Positions 1 through 12,089 of a stretch of 64,000 nt of DNA are shown piece by piece. The position numbers were made by a program, and so were the translations under genes. The notes under the pieces are model-generated. The model was not told the DNA's origin and did not search any database. It saw only the letters and a program-made list of their open reading frames with translations. Location: assembly GCF_031143425.1 (NCBI RefSeq), contig NC_090439.1, positions 642,321,465 to 642,385,464 on the forward strand. Direction: 5' to 3'. Numbering within the stretch: position 1 is the first letter of the stretch; each line of letters opens with the position of its first letter. This DNA is from Pleurodeles waltl. Lineage: Eukaryota > Chordata > Amphibia > Caudata > Salamandridae.

Positions 1-3000
1 AATTAAGGCAAGAGACCAGTTTGAAAATGAATTGCTAGTATCTCATTGTGGTATAGCCCACTTCTTAAAGCAGGTATACCATTTATACCAGGAACTGGGC
101 AGATTACGTCTACCTTTCATTAGTAGCTGTCCTTTCTGCCCCTGCAGTCCAATCAAAAGTGTATGAAAGAGTGATTTCAGATATAGGGTCTCTTTTAAAA
201 GGGAGAGGAAATGAATTAGCAGGTCGTAGGTCGAACATGGATGTGCTAAGATGAGATACATATTGTAACAGAGCTTTAATGGTAAAAACTTGCTTCTAGT
301 AGTTTAGATTCCATGATGAATTGGTTTTGGATAACTTCATGTACTTTATCACTTTAAATGAAGCACAGAAAAAAGGAAATGAAAAAAGAGTGAGAGTCAA
401 AGAGGGGCAGACCTATTCCAGGTAATTTGTCTGTAGTCTCTTGTCAAAGATAGACAAGTGATGGGGTCCCCATTGTAGAGATGGGGAGAACGTTAAGTTA
501 TTTCTAGGACGCACAGATTATGGTCGACACATGTTGAAAAGCAGGGCAGGCATTTTGAAGTGGTGTGTGTTTAGTGTTTCAAGGGTACATCACATTTGTA
601 TGTATCAGTTACAAACACTACTGTAAACTCACTGATGTAAATAATTCAGTTTTAGAGTACAGTTACTGAAAAAAATGGTTATTGTTGTACGCTCAAAAAT
701 AATCTTTTATACACAGAAAAAAGCAGCAGCCATATTTAATTGGTTGCAGGCTATCTCCCAAAAGTTGATCTGGCGCCTCCCTTTGACAGATTCCTAATAT
801 TACATTAAGAGCAATGGAATTCTTCACTAACATCATTGTGCATCATAACAAAGCTATGGTCTTGTGTGGTGTCACATGTACCGAAGTATGGTACATATGT
901 ACTTGTTATCTGATCATATTGGAACAAAAGGAGCAGTGGCTATAATGCAGCAGGTAAAAATGAATCTGTTTAGCTACAATTATCTTTATTCCAAAGTAGT
1001 TCACCTTTTGGAATATTTTTTTTAGAATGCCTCAGGATAGAGTTTGCTGCTGTGTCTTTTTTGGAATGTTTTATCTGTACCTTGCTATTTCTTATGTAAA
1101 GAGTAAATGCCTGGAAGTCAGTTAGCTTAGTCGAAAAATGAGCAACAGTCTGGATGTTCCATAGATTATTATTGACCTTTTGGACATACTGTTGTAAGAT
1201 ACTCGTTGGTCCTTGGCAGATGTAGAGTATATTGTCAAAATACCTCGCTCAGAAAATTTTGGGGGCTATATTCAGAAAATTTATCATCCGAGATCCAAAT
1301 TACGAATTGCCTTTATGTGACATATATATACATACATGAAAGGAATTACTGTAATTCTGTCACTAATAACACATAAACAGCCTTGAAAAAGCCCTATGAC
1401 TGATGCTATTGAGGAGCAAAACATGTTGTTTCCGGCCTAAGTTCTCTGCTGCTTCACAATTAAATAGAAGCTTTCATTTGTTTTCAACTGCATTAAAATA
1501 AATGTATGTGACGATTAGTGTGTAATCTCTGACCACTATTTTACTCTGAAATATCAAACCACATGTTTATTACTGTTGAGAATTGCTTACTCTACCATAC
1601 TTGAATATTATTGTCACCTCATTAAAGACACCAACTTCAACTGCTTCAAAACCATCAGTCGCCAGATGGCGACCAGACAAAGCATAGGCTGTAAATAGTA
1701 TGCGGAGCTTGGATGACCCTCTTTCCACCTAGCCTCTAGTTTAACTTTAAGGAATTTCATGAAAAATGTTACACCGCCAATCAAGGATACAAAAAGTTCC
1801 ATAATGAAATAAAAAATCCATGAAATATCACCATCAAGAAATAGACTAAAACTATTTTGGAACAAAACATAGGCTTGGCTAAGAGACAAAGTTGATCCTG
1901 AAATTGTCCATTTCTTTAACAGCAAAAGACTGAGAAGGCATATAGTTGAACGAAATTAAGATATGAACAGCGTTGTCATTAGGTGTGAGGGACAAAACTG
2001 CTGGTGACCCTAAAATCAAGCACAGCATTAGTAGGGAAATATTCCATACATCTAGATCTACAACTTGCTCCAAACGTCATTTTAGGAATGACATGCTTTT
2101 TTAGCCAGTTGTTTCCTAGATCAGATATTTCGAGTGTGCCTGAAATTTCTGATTTAAATCATCCTATAGGAATTCTGTTCACTTTGCTAGTGTCATCTGT
2201 GACAATTTTCAATTTACAAAACTTTGAGCTCCACCCTTCTATGTTTTCGATTTTTACACACCCTCTGAAAGTGCTGTGATTAGTGATAGACTAAATATTA
2301 GGCTCATGTGGTTCTTGTTTTTTATATGTTTAATCATTTGTGACTTTTTACTTGCTATACATCAAAAATGTGCTAAATAAAAACTAGATCTTTAAACTTT
2401 TGCCTTGATTAATACTTTCTGTTTCATTCAGTTAGTTGTCAAAATAAATACCCACCGAACATTGTAAACATCAAGAACATCTAATAAACATGACTTTAAT
2501 GTTCTCAACAAACATCAATTCAATCTGAGGACTCACATAGTACGTGGGTGCACTGTTTAAGATTTAAATGCCTCATTAATAATACAGAAATGAAATAGTA
2601 TAGCATTTCTAAAGCTAAATTAATGAACTTAGAAATTCTGTTTTTGGCATGCCATCTCAGACAATAAATTATATGTTGTTCTTTCTTTGTCTTAATTGAT
2701 TTGCCTCAGGTAACATACAGTGGGTAATAAAAACAAAAATACATTAAAAAACACGTATCTGTTTCTTTCGGAGACGTGTTTGTTTCTCCTCCGTTCTCAT
2801 CCTGACTGCACTGGACACAGGCTCCTAGACAATCATGATGCTGCTGTCAGAATTATTTTACTTTTCCTTCGCCTTCTTCTTGAAAGCAGTAGGGCGACGC
2901 TCCTCCACCTTAACGGAGCAGCTGCTCTGGTAACATCTTGCAACAAGCTTAATAGTGCAGAGAGCAGATAAACCAGGGGATCAAGCTGGCGCCGTTCAGG

Positions 3001-4013
3001 GGCTCACAGAAATTTATAGCTATATTTTATGTGATAAAAGTGCCTGTGCTGGAGGGAGTACAGCAGGAAACAATCAGGACAGCAGTTTAAAACTGGTACT
3101 GTATTTTTTATGACTGGCACACATGCTTCCAATTGAAGAAAATCTCAGCCCACCACAGAGTTGGGGGGAGGCCAGCAGAGTCCCATGGGTAGTAAAGTAG
3201 TGCCTGTCATATCTCAATAAGTACTGAAAAAACTACTAACAAGAATTGCCCTCTAGCGACAAGATCTATCTGCATTTGTTCATGCTTTAACCATTTTTTA
3301 CTACTTACCCCTTCCACCCAAAAGTACCCACCAAAACTCAAATCCATTTCTCTAACTATTCGTGCCCTTCCTTTCATATAAATTCCCAGCCACTTGGTTT
3401 TGTAGAACACCTAGCCAGGCGGAGGATTGAGGTATCCAAGAGCTTCCACCAAACCCTTCACTATCCAGTGTATGATAAAACAACCAATAATTATAAACTA
3501 ATACCCACAGCTGACAAAACTACACCGCAGCCAATAGAAAAATGCCCAGGGTTCTTGTTGACTCTGTACAAATATCACTGATACAACCACCGGAACAAGC
3601 ATCTAAGTATTCTTCTGCCATAATTTCAGAGAAGAAAATGGAGGCAAAAAGAAGGTTTCAAAATCAAGAAGCATTTGATTTTGAACTACCTGTGCAAATC
3701 TGTGGTACAAAGGAGGACATAAACTGCGTGAGTCGTCATCTTCTTTCCATCATTGAATTACAGAAATCAGCATCCATATGAAAGGACACACCAGTTACAG
3801 AAATGGGAATATCTTGATGAGCAAGATGATAAATGCTTTTGCTGAACAAAACGTTCAGAATATAGATCTGGATAATATGCTGCTTTGCATCGTGTTGAGA
3901 GTCCTTTAGCATTTTGGTCAGATATCAATGTTTTCTTTGAACTTGAGAGTCTGTTTCCCAGTCCAAGAGCCTTAAGAATGTGTTTGAAACAGTTGAACAG
4001 TTCAGTGATGAGC
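1..4013. other. anonymous AT-rich non-coding DNA
   Basis: I recognise no gene or known repeat in this stretch. The longest open frames are short: 103 codons on the minus strand near 1614-1925, 91 codons at 2004-2279, 83 codons at 2720-2971 and 79 codons at 3542-3781. None shows a domain I can name. The 3542-3781 frame and the degraded codons after it (to about 4013) have a protein-like composition and could be a decayed transposase, but no motif supports that. A polypurine/poly-A rich patch lies near 360-400. The LTR element at 4019-6460 interrupts this sequence. Confidence 0.6.
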
Positions 4014-4018
4014 ACCTG

Positions 4019-4183
4019 TGTTGTAATCACACTGAAGTATAGATATTGTAGATGGTTTTCTTTATTGTGAGGCCGCTCTGTTTAACTTGAAGCTCCCATC
4101 ACCAGCCAGCCGCAACTGTCACTGGCAGAGAACCTCCGTTCTTTCCATTACCATGGTATCAGAATGCACATTAGATTACAACA
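4019..4183 (-). repeat. 3' LTR of the Ty3/gypsy element
   Basis: This 165-bp terminal repeat begins TGTTGTAATC and ends GATTACAACA, so its own ends form a 10-bp inverted repeat with TG...CA termini. It aligns to 6311-6460 with a few substitutions and a small indel near 4138-4150. It lies next to the purine tract and downstream of integrase on the minus strand, which makes it the 3' LTR. Confidence 0.88.
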
Positions 4184-4197
4184 CCTCTTCCTCCTTT
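4184..4197 (-). other. polypurine tract of the Ty3/gypsy element
   Basis: On the minus strand this reads AAAGGAGGAAGAGG and abuts the 3' LTR. That is the position and composition expected for the plus-strand DNA primer of reverse transcription. Confidence 0.7.
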
Positions 4198-4507
4198 AAA
4201 TTTAAAATATAAACAGAAGAAAGGTTTAAGAAAAACAAAACTATAAATAAGAATAGTAAACAAAAACAAATAAGAAAATAAATATATATGTTTAAAACAC
4301 TAAAATAACCTAACATGAAACACTGTACTATGAATAACAATACTTAATTAATTGCACATAATCTGATAAATGCATAGGAGGTTTCCTCACTCTGGTGGTT
4401 CCATTAGACAGTTTGCTAACAAAAGGAGTCTGACCTGCAGTATGTAATCCTTCACAGACACTATCTTCTGAACAATGATCACCAATCTGCATTCCTTTTA
4501 TATTATT

Positions 4508-5710
4508 TTATTTTTCATCTTTACTTCCCAACAAATCCTCATCTCTCATCATCATATATCCATTGCGGACATTCTTGTCAAGTGAATCCCTGACTACACC
4601 TTCTTTTCCATATTTGGCAACCCTCCTCAAATTCCAACATTCATAATTTCTCAATACTACGTGCCATCTGTGAACCTCTTTTACTTGAAACGGGCCTCTA
4701 AATCTTCCGACACCTCTCTTAATATGTCCATACTTGACCTTTACCCAATCACCTGGTTCAATTCTACCTTTATCTCTATTCTGAATGCCTTTGTTGGTAC
4801 CTATCCTAACACAATTTCCTTCTAACAGGTTCTGCATCCATGAATCATTCAACTTGGTAGTAGGCGCCCTACCTCTGATCTTCATAAAGGGTATTTCATT
4901 AGTGCTTGAATTTAAAGTGGTACGATATGCCCACACTAAATCATATATCAAACTTTCTGCATCCTAATCATTAGTGACTGCCAGCTGTAGAGCACCCTTA
5001 GTCATGCGATTAGCCCTTTCTACAATGCCATTTGCTTGTGGATTATACAACGCAGTGCATGAATGTCTAATGCCACAAGAAAGCAAAAACTCCTGCATCT
5101 CATTTGAGGTCAATTGTGCACCATTGTCAGTTATTAATACTCTTGGAAAACCCTCCTCCATAAAAAGTTTACGTAACATTGCTATAGTTTTCTTATTAGA
5201 GATCTCTGTCATAAATTTAACAACCAACCACCTGGTGTTAGCATCTACCAATACCATGGCATACCGTTTCCTAGAACGTAACCATGACATTGGTCCAAAG
5301 AAGTCCATACACACACTATGCCAAGGTATACCAGGATCTTGAATATTGCTCCCTTCAGTACAAGAACCTACCTTCAATCTTTTCTCACATTCCCTGCACT
5401 CGATGCACCGCTCAACCCATTCCACAATATCGCTATCCATTGCTGGCCACCAATAATCCATGTGCAACCTTTTTGTATGTAGCAGTCTGACCTAAATGGC
5501 CTTCATGAGCCGCATCAAACAAAACCTTGTGAACACCTATTGGGGGAATTATTTTATCACCACGCATCACAATTTCTGCATTTATTTCCCACAACTCATC
5601 AATCACTTTCTAAAAAGGTCTTACAGAACTCTGTGTAGCACTCTCCCTCCTCACACTATGTCTTACCATTTCTATAACCTGTTTGAGAACTTAATCTTTC
5701 AACATTGCCA
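4508..5710 (-). pseudogene. Ty3/gypsy integrase (C-terminal pol remnant)
   Basis: The product would join retroelement cDNA to host DNA. On the minus strand the order is an H2C2 zinc-binding module (HEGHLG near 5500, then CIECRECE near 5390), the DDE core (MDFFGP, ITDNGAQ, NGIVERANR) and an SH3-like C-terminal domain (GDWVKVKYG, RFRGPFQV, WNLRRVA). Breaks are visible. There is a one-base frameshift in the A-run near 5475-5480, between the zinc H and C pairs. An in-frame stop lies at about 4961-4963, just after the catalytic core. The reading frame is otherwise continuous across 5467-4508. RT and RNase H, which should lie upstream, are absent. The family is secure, but the exact clade is not. 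Confidence 0.85.
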
Positions 5711-6289
5711 TTGACTATTCTATTGAGAGTATCCAAGAATGAGGTAAAAATTGTGGAGGTGGTAAAATTGAGGTATCCATGGCCAGAAGATTACTAAAAA
5801 ACAATTTTTGTTATTGTTTTTTTTTTCAATAAATCTCTTACTCCACTAATTGTATTTCTCAAAATATATTTCAGTGTAATGAGTTGTATTCATTTAACGC
5901 TGATTATCTTTATTGAATGCCTTCATAAACAAAACGGTTGTCTGTTTTCATGGAAACGTTTTGCGAGCATCAGCATGTTAATCCTTTGTTAGTTTCTATG
6001 AATGATATGCATGAGAAAACGTAAGGCGTTGGTTTCGTGCACACACTGAAGTGCTGTTCACACTGAGCACATGTTGCAGTGCTCGCGCCACATCCTTGCG
6101 CCTAAATGGGGGCAATCCACTACGAAATAGCCGAGTTGATTCCATACGCCAATGCTGTTGCCTCCACATGCCAACGCTGCTGCCTTCACACACTACAACG
6201 AGGCAGTTGAAAATAGACGAAAACTCACATTAGCGTGTGCTCCGGGTAAGGCCACGTTGAAACAGAGAATGAAATGATGGCTATGCTGG

Positions 6290-6310
6290 TGCTCCGTCGT
6301 CACCAAATTA
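6290..6310 (-). other. candidate primer binding site of the Ty3/gypsy element
   Basis: Directly inside the 5' LTR the minus strand reads TTTGGTGACGACGGAGCA. It carries the TGG that pairs with the CCA end of a tRNA primer. I cannot assign the tRNA. Confidence 0.5.
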
Positions 6311-6460
6311 TGTTGTAATCACACTGAAGCATAGATATTGTAAAAAAATGTCTTTATTGTGAGGCTGCTCTGTTTAACGTGAAGCTCCCATCACCAGCCA
6401 GCCACAACTGTCACTGGCAGAGAACCTCCATGGTAACAGAATGCACATTAGATCACAACA
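6311..6460 (-). repeat. 5' LTR of the Ty3/gypsy element
   Basis: This 150-bp direct repeat partner of 4019-4183 starts TGTTGTAATC and ends GATCACAACA, and ACCTG follows at 6461-6465. It has an A-run at 6341-6346 where the partner has other bases. Confidence 0.88.
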
Positions 6461-6465
6461 ACCTG

Positions 6466-7188
6466 CTTTCCCTTCCGAAACAACAAAAACTTTAAGATTG
6501 TTCTTCGATTTTCTCTCAAGTCACTCCTAAGCCTTACATAGGCTTCTTTTTGCGTGCTGTTCTTTCTTCAAGTGCACATAACCAGATATAAAAAGCAGAT
6601 AAGTTATCTGGCTATTTTTGAACAGCTGACTGATTCTTTAAATTGCATATTTTGAATGCTAGACATCTGTACACTTTTTCTTCACCCTACCCCAAAATGA
6701 GATGATATATAGAGGCAGATGTAGGATCTTTCCACAATCACATTTCTTGCAAAGGAAGCTCATTGCCTACTAGAGAGGGCCATGCATACTCTCTTTTTCC
6801 TTTATGATCTTTGGCCATCGCCTGATATTACGAATGACCCCACAGAAGAGTATTCCTGTATAGACAGACCTAAATGCCTCACCATTCGCCACTAAGTCAC
6901 TTTAGAATAAGAAAGTGCATTTTGTCCTGAAAAGCCTCAATCAGAGCCTGGGATGTTAACTTAAACTTCCCCATCTAATGTCAAAGATTCTTCTGCCCAT
7001 GAGAGGTGGTACAACAAAGCTGCCATCTTTCCCCAGTTTTCAGTAATCTTCAGTTCTAAAAAAGTTACTTATTTCTGCCATTTCCTATTTTCATCAAATT
7101 AGGATGGTTACTGATGGAAGTACCCATTTTTATTTTTAGTGTGATCTGTGATAGGCAGAAAGTGAGCTAAATAGCACAGTTGGTAAAC
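6466..7188. other. anonymous non-coding DNA
   Basis: Nothing recognisable as a gene or repeat was seen here. The stretch is AT-rich with frequent stops in all frames. Confidence 0.5.
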
Positions 7189-7191
7189 TAA

Positions 7192-7260
7192 GGGCTTAAT
7201 TGAGATCTGGGCAGACGAGTTGCTCTGTCACAACGGTAACGGATATCCCATGCAAAAAAA
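7192..7260 (+). mobile_element. left end of a Harbinger-like MITE (fragment)
   Basis: A terminus GGGCTTAATTGAGATCTGGG follows a TAA trinucleotide (7189-7191). It continues with a GC-containing stretch holding TCTGTCACAACGGTAACGG. This start resembles the termini of the 57256-57715 element and of Harbinger-type MITEs I know from amphibian genomes. I cannot find a convincing matching right end, so this is probably a truncated or decayed copy. Confidence 0.35.
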
Positions 7261-7619
7261 TATAAATCACATTGTATGCAAAGGGAGTTATATCTAATAG
7301 TAATAGTGATAACATGGGAGCCCCTGGAGCTCTCAAACAATGTCTAAAAAAACAATATACACAGAGAGATGTCCCATCCCTCAGTAACGGAAAATAACCC
7401 AAACATTCAGTTAAAAGGAAAGGTAAAGAGTTCAGGTATTCTTTTAACGTGTAACAAAATCTTCCGTCTACATTTTAATAACATTAATTATATAGTGCAT
7501 ATTTACCACTGCATATACAACCATGTAAAACGCTTGAAAATTCCTCAACAACACACAAAACTCGAGGGTATTACGGTGATTGCAGATACCGGTTCAGGGT
7601 GGAGAAGCACTTATTAATT
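7261..7619. other. non-coding, unassigned
   Basis: This AT-rich sequence lies between the MITE-like end and the LINE fragment. The rest of the MITE may lie here in decayed form. I see nothing firm. Confidence 0.4.
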
Positions 7620-8400
7620 CAAAGCCATTCTAGGTAAAAAGCCAAGTTTTCAGTCGTTTTTTTAAAAGTAGAAATTTCCTCATCTGCCATGTCAGTCGGA
7701 AGGGAATTCTGTGATTTGGCAGCTCCCACTGAGAAGGCCCTTCCTCCTCATCTGGCTCTATGAAATCTAGGGAAAGTTTTCAGTCTGTGAGAAGAATTTC
7801 TGAGAGCTGTTGTAGGCACATACCAGTGAAACATGGCATTAAGCTGTTCTGTATTATTAAGATAGAGGGCTTTACAAACCATAAACAAGACTTTGAAAGC
7901 AATTTTGATGGGAAACCAGTGAAGAGCCTTCAAACCTTCCCTAACAAAAGCCTGCCTGGAAATGTTCAGAATAAGCTGAGCAGCAGAGTTTTGGGTTACC
8001 TGCAGCTTATTAATACGTCTCTTATCCATATTAAGATACAGAGAGTTGTAATAGTCTAGACGGGAGGTGATAAGGGCAATGACAACCATCTGTCGTAGGT
8101 CATAAGGAATGAAAGAGAAAATCTTCCTCAGTACTCTGATAATGTAAAAACAGGTATTGGACGTGGAACTAGCTTGGGTTTTGAAGTTCATGGAATTATC
8201 TACGAAGATACCCAGATTTCTAGCAGGATCCTCAGGGGTAGGAAGAGGTCCACACTCCTTGGATCACCAGATGTCAGACCATATTGATTTCCTGGTCCCA
8301 AAAACCAGCATAAGGGAAATAAATGTAGTGATACATTGGGCCACTGTATACCGCTGCACCTTCGCAATGCACCCCAATGATTGGCAATGATGAAACACAA
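7620..8400 (-). pseudogene. LINE reverse transcriptase C-terminal fragment (CR1/L2-like)
   Basis: This minus-strand stretch encodes the thumb and C-terminal part of a non-LTR reverse transcriptase. Landmarks are ALITSRLDYYNSLY, KLQVTQNSAAQLIL, GLKALHWFPIKIAFKVL and CKALYLNN. These are the conserved post-catalytic motifs of CR1/L2/Jockey-group ORF2 (compare LDYCNSLY and LHWLP in those families). The frame 8191-7748 is open. Upstream, near 8200-8400, homology continues in two other frames (GPGNQYGLTSGD, then ARNLGIF), so at least one frameshift and stop occur. The catalytic YADD block is not present. This is a 5'-truncated, dead copy. Confidence 0.78.
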
Positions 8401-8595
8401 GATTATTGGTTAATCAAATATCTGTTGAAAATGGAGCCATATTGTTTAGACCACACTTTCTGTTTCTGTTTTTAATTCATAGGAATAAATAAGGCAATTT
8501 AGGAATGTCTGTAGAGTTAGAGGAAAGTATTTTTTTTTATTTGCAAAATTATCTAGATAGTACAGCTGAACTTATTGAAATAAAAAAGTATGTAT
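8401..8595. other. non-coding spacer
   Basis: Short AT-rich stretch between the LINE fragment and the satellite; no feature seen. Confidence 0.4.
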
Positions 8596-9256
8596 GAAAA
8601 AAGACACTACAAGATGCCACTTTACTCCCCAATACACCACTCCACTCTATGACATGCCACTCCACTCTACATCATGCCACTCCACTCTACAAAACTCAAC
8701 TCTACAACATGCCACTCCACTTTACACCACTTTAATTTATGCCCCTCCACTCTACGATATGCTACTCTCTCTATGACACACCAATGCACAGTACTCCATG
8801 ACATACCACTCCAATCTATGCAAGTCCAGTCTACAAGACTCTATTCCACTTTATGGTCCTCCTTTCTATGCCACTACACCTACAACATTGCGCTCCACTC
8901 TATGACACACCACTACATTCTGCATCAAGGCACTCTATTCTACAACACACCACTCCACTCTATGACATACCACTGCACTCTACGATACATCCCTACGCTC
9001 AAGGATACAGCACTCTACTCCATGACATGCCACTTCACTCTATGATATGCCACTCCAATCTAAGCCAGTCCCCCTTAAAAGATTGTTCCTCACTCTATGA
9101 CCCTCCACTCTATGCCACTCTACAACACTCTGCGATACGCCACCCAACTCTACAACATGTCCCTCCACTCTATGCCACCCCACTCTACGACGTGCCTCTC
9201 CACTTTACACCCCTGTACTGCAGGAAATGCCACTCCACTCTACAACACGCCATTCC
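8596..9256. repeat. degenerate CCACTCCACTCTA satellite, segment 1
   Basis: The sequence is built from variants of a roughly 20-bp unit close to ACTCCACTCTACAACATGCC, with frequent changes among ACAACA, ATGACA and ATGCC and many small indels. The period is not strict. Open frames of 60-167 codons here are by-products of a repeat that rarely makes stops on one strand. The same repeat resumes at 12090 and again at 43728, so this is the left part of an array split by insertions. Confidence 0.85.
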
Positions 9257-9317
9257 ACACTATCAATCAATCAATCAATCAGTGCTTGTTAAGCGCAACT
9301 ACTCACCCGTTAGGTTC

Positions 9318-10868
9318 TCAAGGCGCTGGGGGGAGAAGTGTAGCGTTCACCGGTGAGGTGGTTCTTAAAAAAGCCATGTCTTCAGTTCTTTCTTGAAGCT
9401 GAGGAGGGAGGTGGTTTGTCTGATGTGGAGAGGAAGGGCATTCCTGGCAGTAGCTGAGAGGTAGAAAAAAAGAGCGCTCTCCTGTTCTGGTCTTCCTGAT
9501 GTGGGGTACTTCTGCGAGAGAGAGCTGGGCTGAGCGTAGGGCCCGGTGGGGCACGTGAAGGTTGAGTCTCTGGTTCAGGTAGGCTGGCCCGGTGTTGTGG
9601 AGAGCTTTGTGCGTGTGGGTGAGGATCTTGAAGGTGATTCTTTTCTCTATGAGAAGCCAGTGCAGTGTAAGCATGTGTTGCGAGATGTGGCAGTGTTGAG
9701 GTAGGTCGAGGATTAGTCTGGCGGCAGCATCCTGGATGTTTTGTAGTTTGCGGGTGAGTTTCTTGTTGATTCTGGCATAGAGTGTGTTGCCATAGTCCAG
9801 TCTGCTGGTCATGAGGGCGCGTGTGACGGTCTTTCTATATTCGAGGGGGATCCATTTGAAGGACTTCCGTAGGAGGCGGAGTGTGCGGAAGCAGGTGGAG
9901 GTGACTGGGTTGATTTGATGGTTCATGCTGAGGTTGGAGTCCAGGATGATCCAGAGGTTGCGGGCTTGGCTGTTGGGGGTGGGCGGGTTTCCTAGCGTAG
10001 GTGGCCACCAGGAGTAGTTCCACGCATTGGGTTGAGGGCCCATGGTGAGTACTTCTGTCTTGTTTGCGTTGAGTTGAAGGCAGCTGTTTCTCATCCAGTC
10101 GGCAACTGCTTCCATGTCTTTGTGGAAGTTGTGTCTGGCTTTGTTGGGTTTGTCGGAGAGGGCGAGGATGAGCTGGGTGCCATTTGCATAGGTGATGGTG
10201 TTGATTCCGTCACTTCTGACGATGGTGGCTAGCGGGGCCATGTAGACTTTAAACAGCGTGCAGCTGAGGGAGGATCCCTGGGCAACCCTGCAGGTGGTGG
10301 GTGTGGTGTCTGCGAGAAAGGGGGTGAGTCTCACTCATTGAGTGCTGCCTGAGAGGAAGGATTGGATCCAGTTGAGGGCCTTGTCTCTGATGCCAGCTTT
10401 ATTGAGTCTTCGTATCAGGGTGTGATGGGAGACTGTGTTGAAGGCCGGCGAGAGGTCTAGCAGGATGAGCACCGCCATCTCTCCCTTGTCCAGCAGGGAG
10501 CGGATGTCATCTGTTGCAGTCAGGAGGACTGTTTCAGTGTTATGGTTTTTTCTGAATCTGGATTGGGAGATGTTGAGGATGTTGTGGTCTTCTAAAAATA
10601 TGGCGAGTTGGCTGTTGACCACTTTTTCAATGCCTTTCGCAGTAAATGGGAGTAGGCAGATGGCCCTGAAGTTTTTGAGGTCGGTGTGGTCTGTAGAGCG
10701 TTTTGAGAGAGGATTGATCTCGGTGCGTTTCCAGTCGTTGGACAAGGTGGCGGCAGCTAGTGAGCGGTTGATGGTGAGGCAGAGCGTGGGGGCGATGGTG
10801 TCTGCGGCTCTGTTGAAAATATGGTGGGGGCATGGGTCCGTGGGGGCCCCGGAGTGTATAGACATCAT
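9318..10868 (-). pseudogene. LINE ORF2 reverse transcriptase, decayed
   Basis: The product would be the target-primed reverse transcriptase of the element. On the minus strand, RT motifs run in order: LKNFRAICLLPFTAKGIEKV, then FRKNHNTET and LLDLSPAFNTV, then a stop, then AQGSSLSCTLF, TYANGTQLIL, LNANKTEVL, SRLDYGNTLY and LTLHWLLIEKRI. An in-frame TGA at 10335-10337 splits it, with both parts in one frame. The catalytic YADD is replaced by YANG at about 10186-10197, so both catalytic aspartates are lost. It is therefore inactive on two independent grounds. Confidence 0.85.
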
Positions 10869-10869
10869 T

Positions 10870-12089
10870 GTTCTCAGAGTATCTTCAGTGGTGAGGGGGG
10901 TCCAGGTGGTGATTGTTGATTTGTTGGTGTCGTGTTTTGGAAGAGGGAGTTCTGCGCGTCAGTTGTCCTTGCTAAAACTGTTGTAGATGGTCTTGATTTT
11001 GTGGTGGAAGTAGGTGTTCAGTCTGTCACAGAGGTCCTATGAAGGTGGAATGCCCGTTGTTTTACTGTTGGGTTGGGAAAACTCCTTGATGATGCTGAAG
11101 AGTTCCTTGCTGTTGTGTGCGTGTGAGGAGATTCTGTCTTGTATAGCTTTCTTTCTGGTGTTTCTGATGAGTTGGTAGTGAGAGGTGGTGACGGATCTGA
11201 AGTTGCTATGGGCTTCTGTGGATTTGGTGTTTCTCCAGATTTTCTCGAGGGGGTGACAAGTGTGTCTAAATTCTTGGAGTTCTGGGGTGAACCAGCTGGC
11301 TTTCTTTGCGGGGGTGCTGTTGTTCTTTTTGAGGGGTGCTATGGTGTTGGCGCAGTAAGCGATCCATTTGTGGAAGGTGCATGCTGCGGTGTTTGGGTCA
11401 TTTGTTGTGTGCGATGGTGGGGGCGGGGATGGCGAGGGTGGCCGTGAGCTGATCGTCAGTGATTCTTGTCCAGTTTCTATGTGATGGTTTGTTTTCTGGG
11501 GTCTGATGACTGTGGGTGTGTTGAAGGTGAAATCGATGCATCAGTGGTCTGTCCATGGGAGTTCTGAGGTGTGACTGAAGGTAGTGGAGGTTCCTGTTGT
11601 GAAGATGGGATCAAGGGTGTGTCCTGCTGAGTGTGTTGGCTCTGTCACGATCTGTTGGAGCCCTATGCTGTGGAGGTTGTCTAGTAGGGATGCGGTGTTG
11701 GGGTCTTGTAGGTTGTTGAGTTGGAAGTTGAGGTATCCCAGCAGTGGGTGTAGTTGGTGGCTGTGATGGCTTGTGTGGAGATGCAGTGTGTGATGGAGTC
11801 GGCGAAGGGAGCACGTGGTCTGGGAGGGCAGAATGTGAGGGTTCCCCTGATGGTGGATGTTGGGCTGGTATATAGTTTGAAGTTGAGGTGTTCAGCAGGC
11901 TTGTGGATTCTTCTGAGTCTTTGGAGTGTGTGTTCAGGAGGAGGTCGGACCTGTGGACAATGGCGATTCGCCCCCTCAGGGTGGTTGGGGCGGTCTTTCC
12001 GGGTGATCTTGTATCCATGGGGGATGGCGATGGCAATGTCCGAGCCTGAGGTGGTGTTGGTCCAGGTCTCGGTGAGGAACGTGACGTCC
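10870..12089 (-). pseudogene. LINE endonuclease-to-RT linker region, frameshifted
   Basis: Near 12090-12000 the minus strand encodes VTFLTETWTNTTSG, matching the second conserved motif of APE-type endonucleases (the ETW/ETH block). The first motif, with its asparagine, is missing because the copy begins here. The rest of the endonuclease is scattered across frames, with several indels between 12000 and 10870. No continuous protein can be read. Confidence 0.65.

Larger units (their letters stand above)
4019..6460 (-). mobile_element. internally deleted Ty3/gypsy LTR retrotransposon
   Basis: Two near-identical direct repeats bound this element, both starting TGTTGTAATC and ending with GATTACAACA or GATCACAACA. 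The 5-bp direct repeat ACCTG sits immediately outside each end (4014-4018 and 6461-6465), which is the target duplication expected of an integrase. The element reads on the minus strand. A purine tract lies next to the 3' LTR (4184-4197) and a TGG-starting primer site lies next to the 5' LTR. Only the H2C2 linker and integrase of pol are recognisable. Gag, protease, RT and RNase H are missing, so the 2.4-kb copy is a deletion derivative that would need proteins in trans. Confidence 0.88.
9257..12089 (-). mobile_element. 5'-truncated CR1/L2-like LINE inserted in the satellite
   Basis: A 2.8-kb block with different composition interrupts the satellite. Its minus strand encodes a LINE endonuclease start (near 12060) followed by reverse transcriptase. 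Its 3' end, at the left, finishes in a short ATCA tandem (9261-9279), which reads TGAT repeats on the element strand, the kind of microsatellite tail seen in CR1/L2-group LINEs. The 5' end falls within the endonuclease domain, so the copy is 5'-truncated. A target duplication cannot be defined because both flanks are repetitive. Confidence 0.8.
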
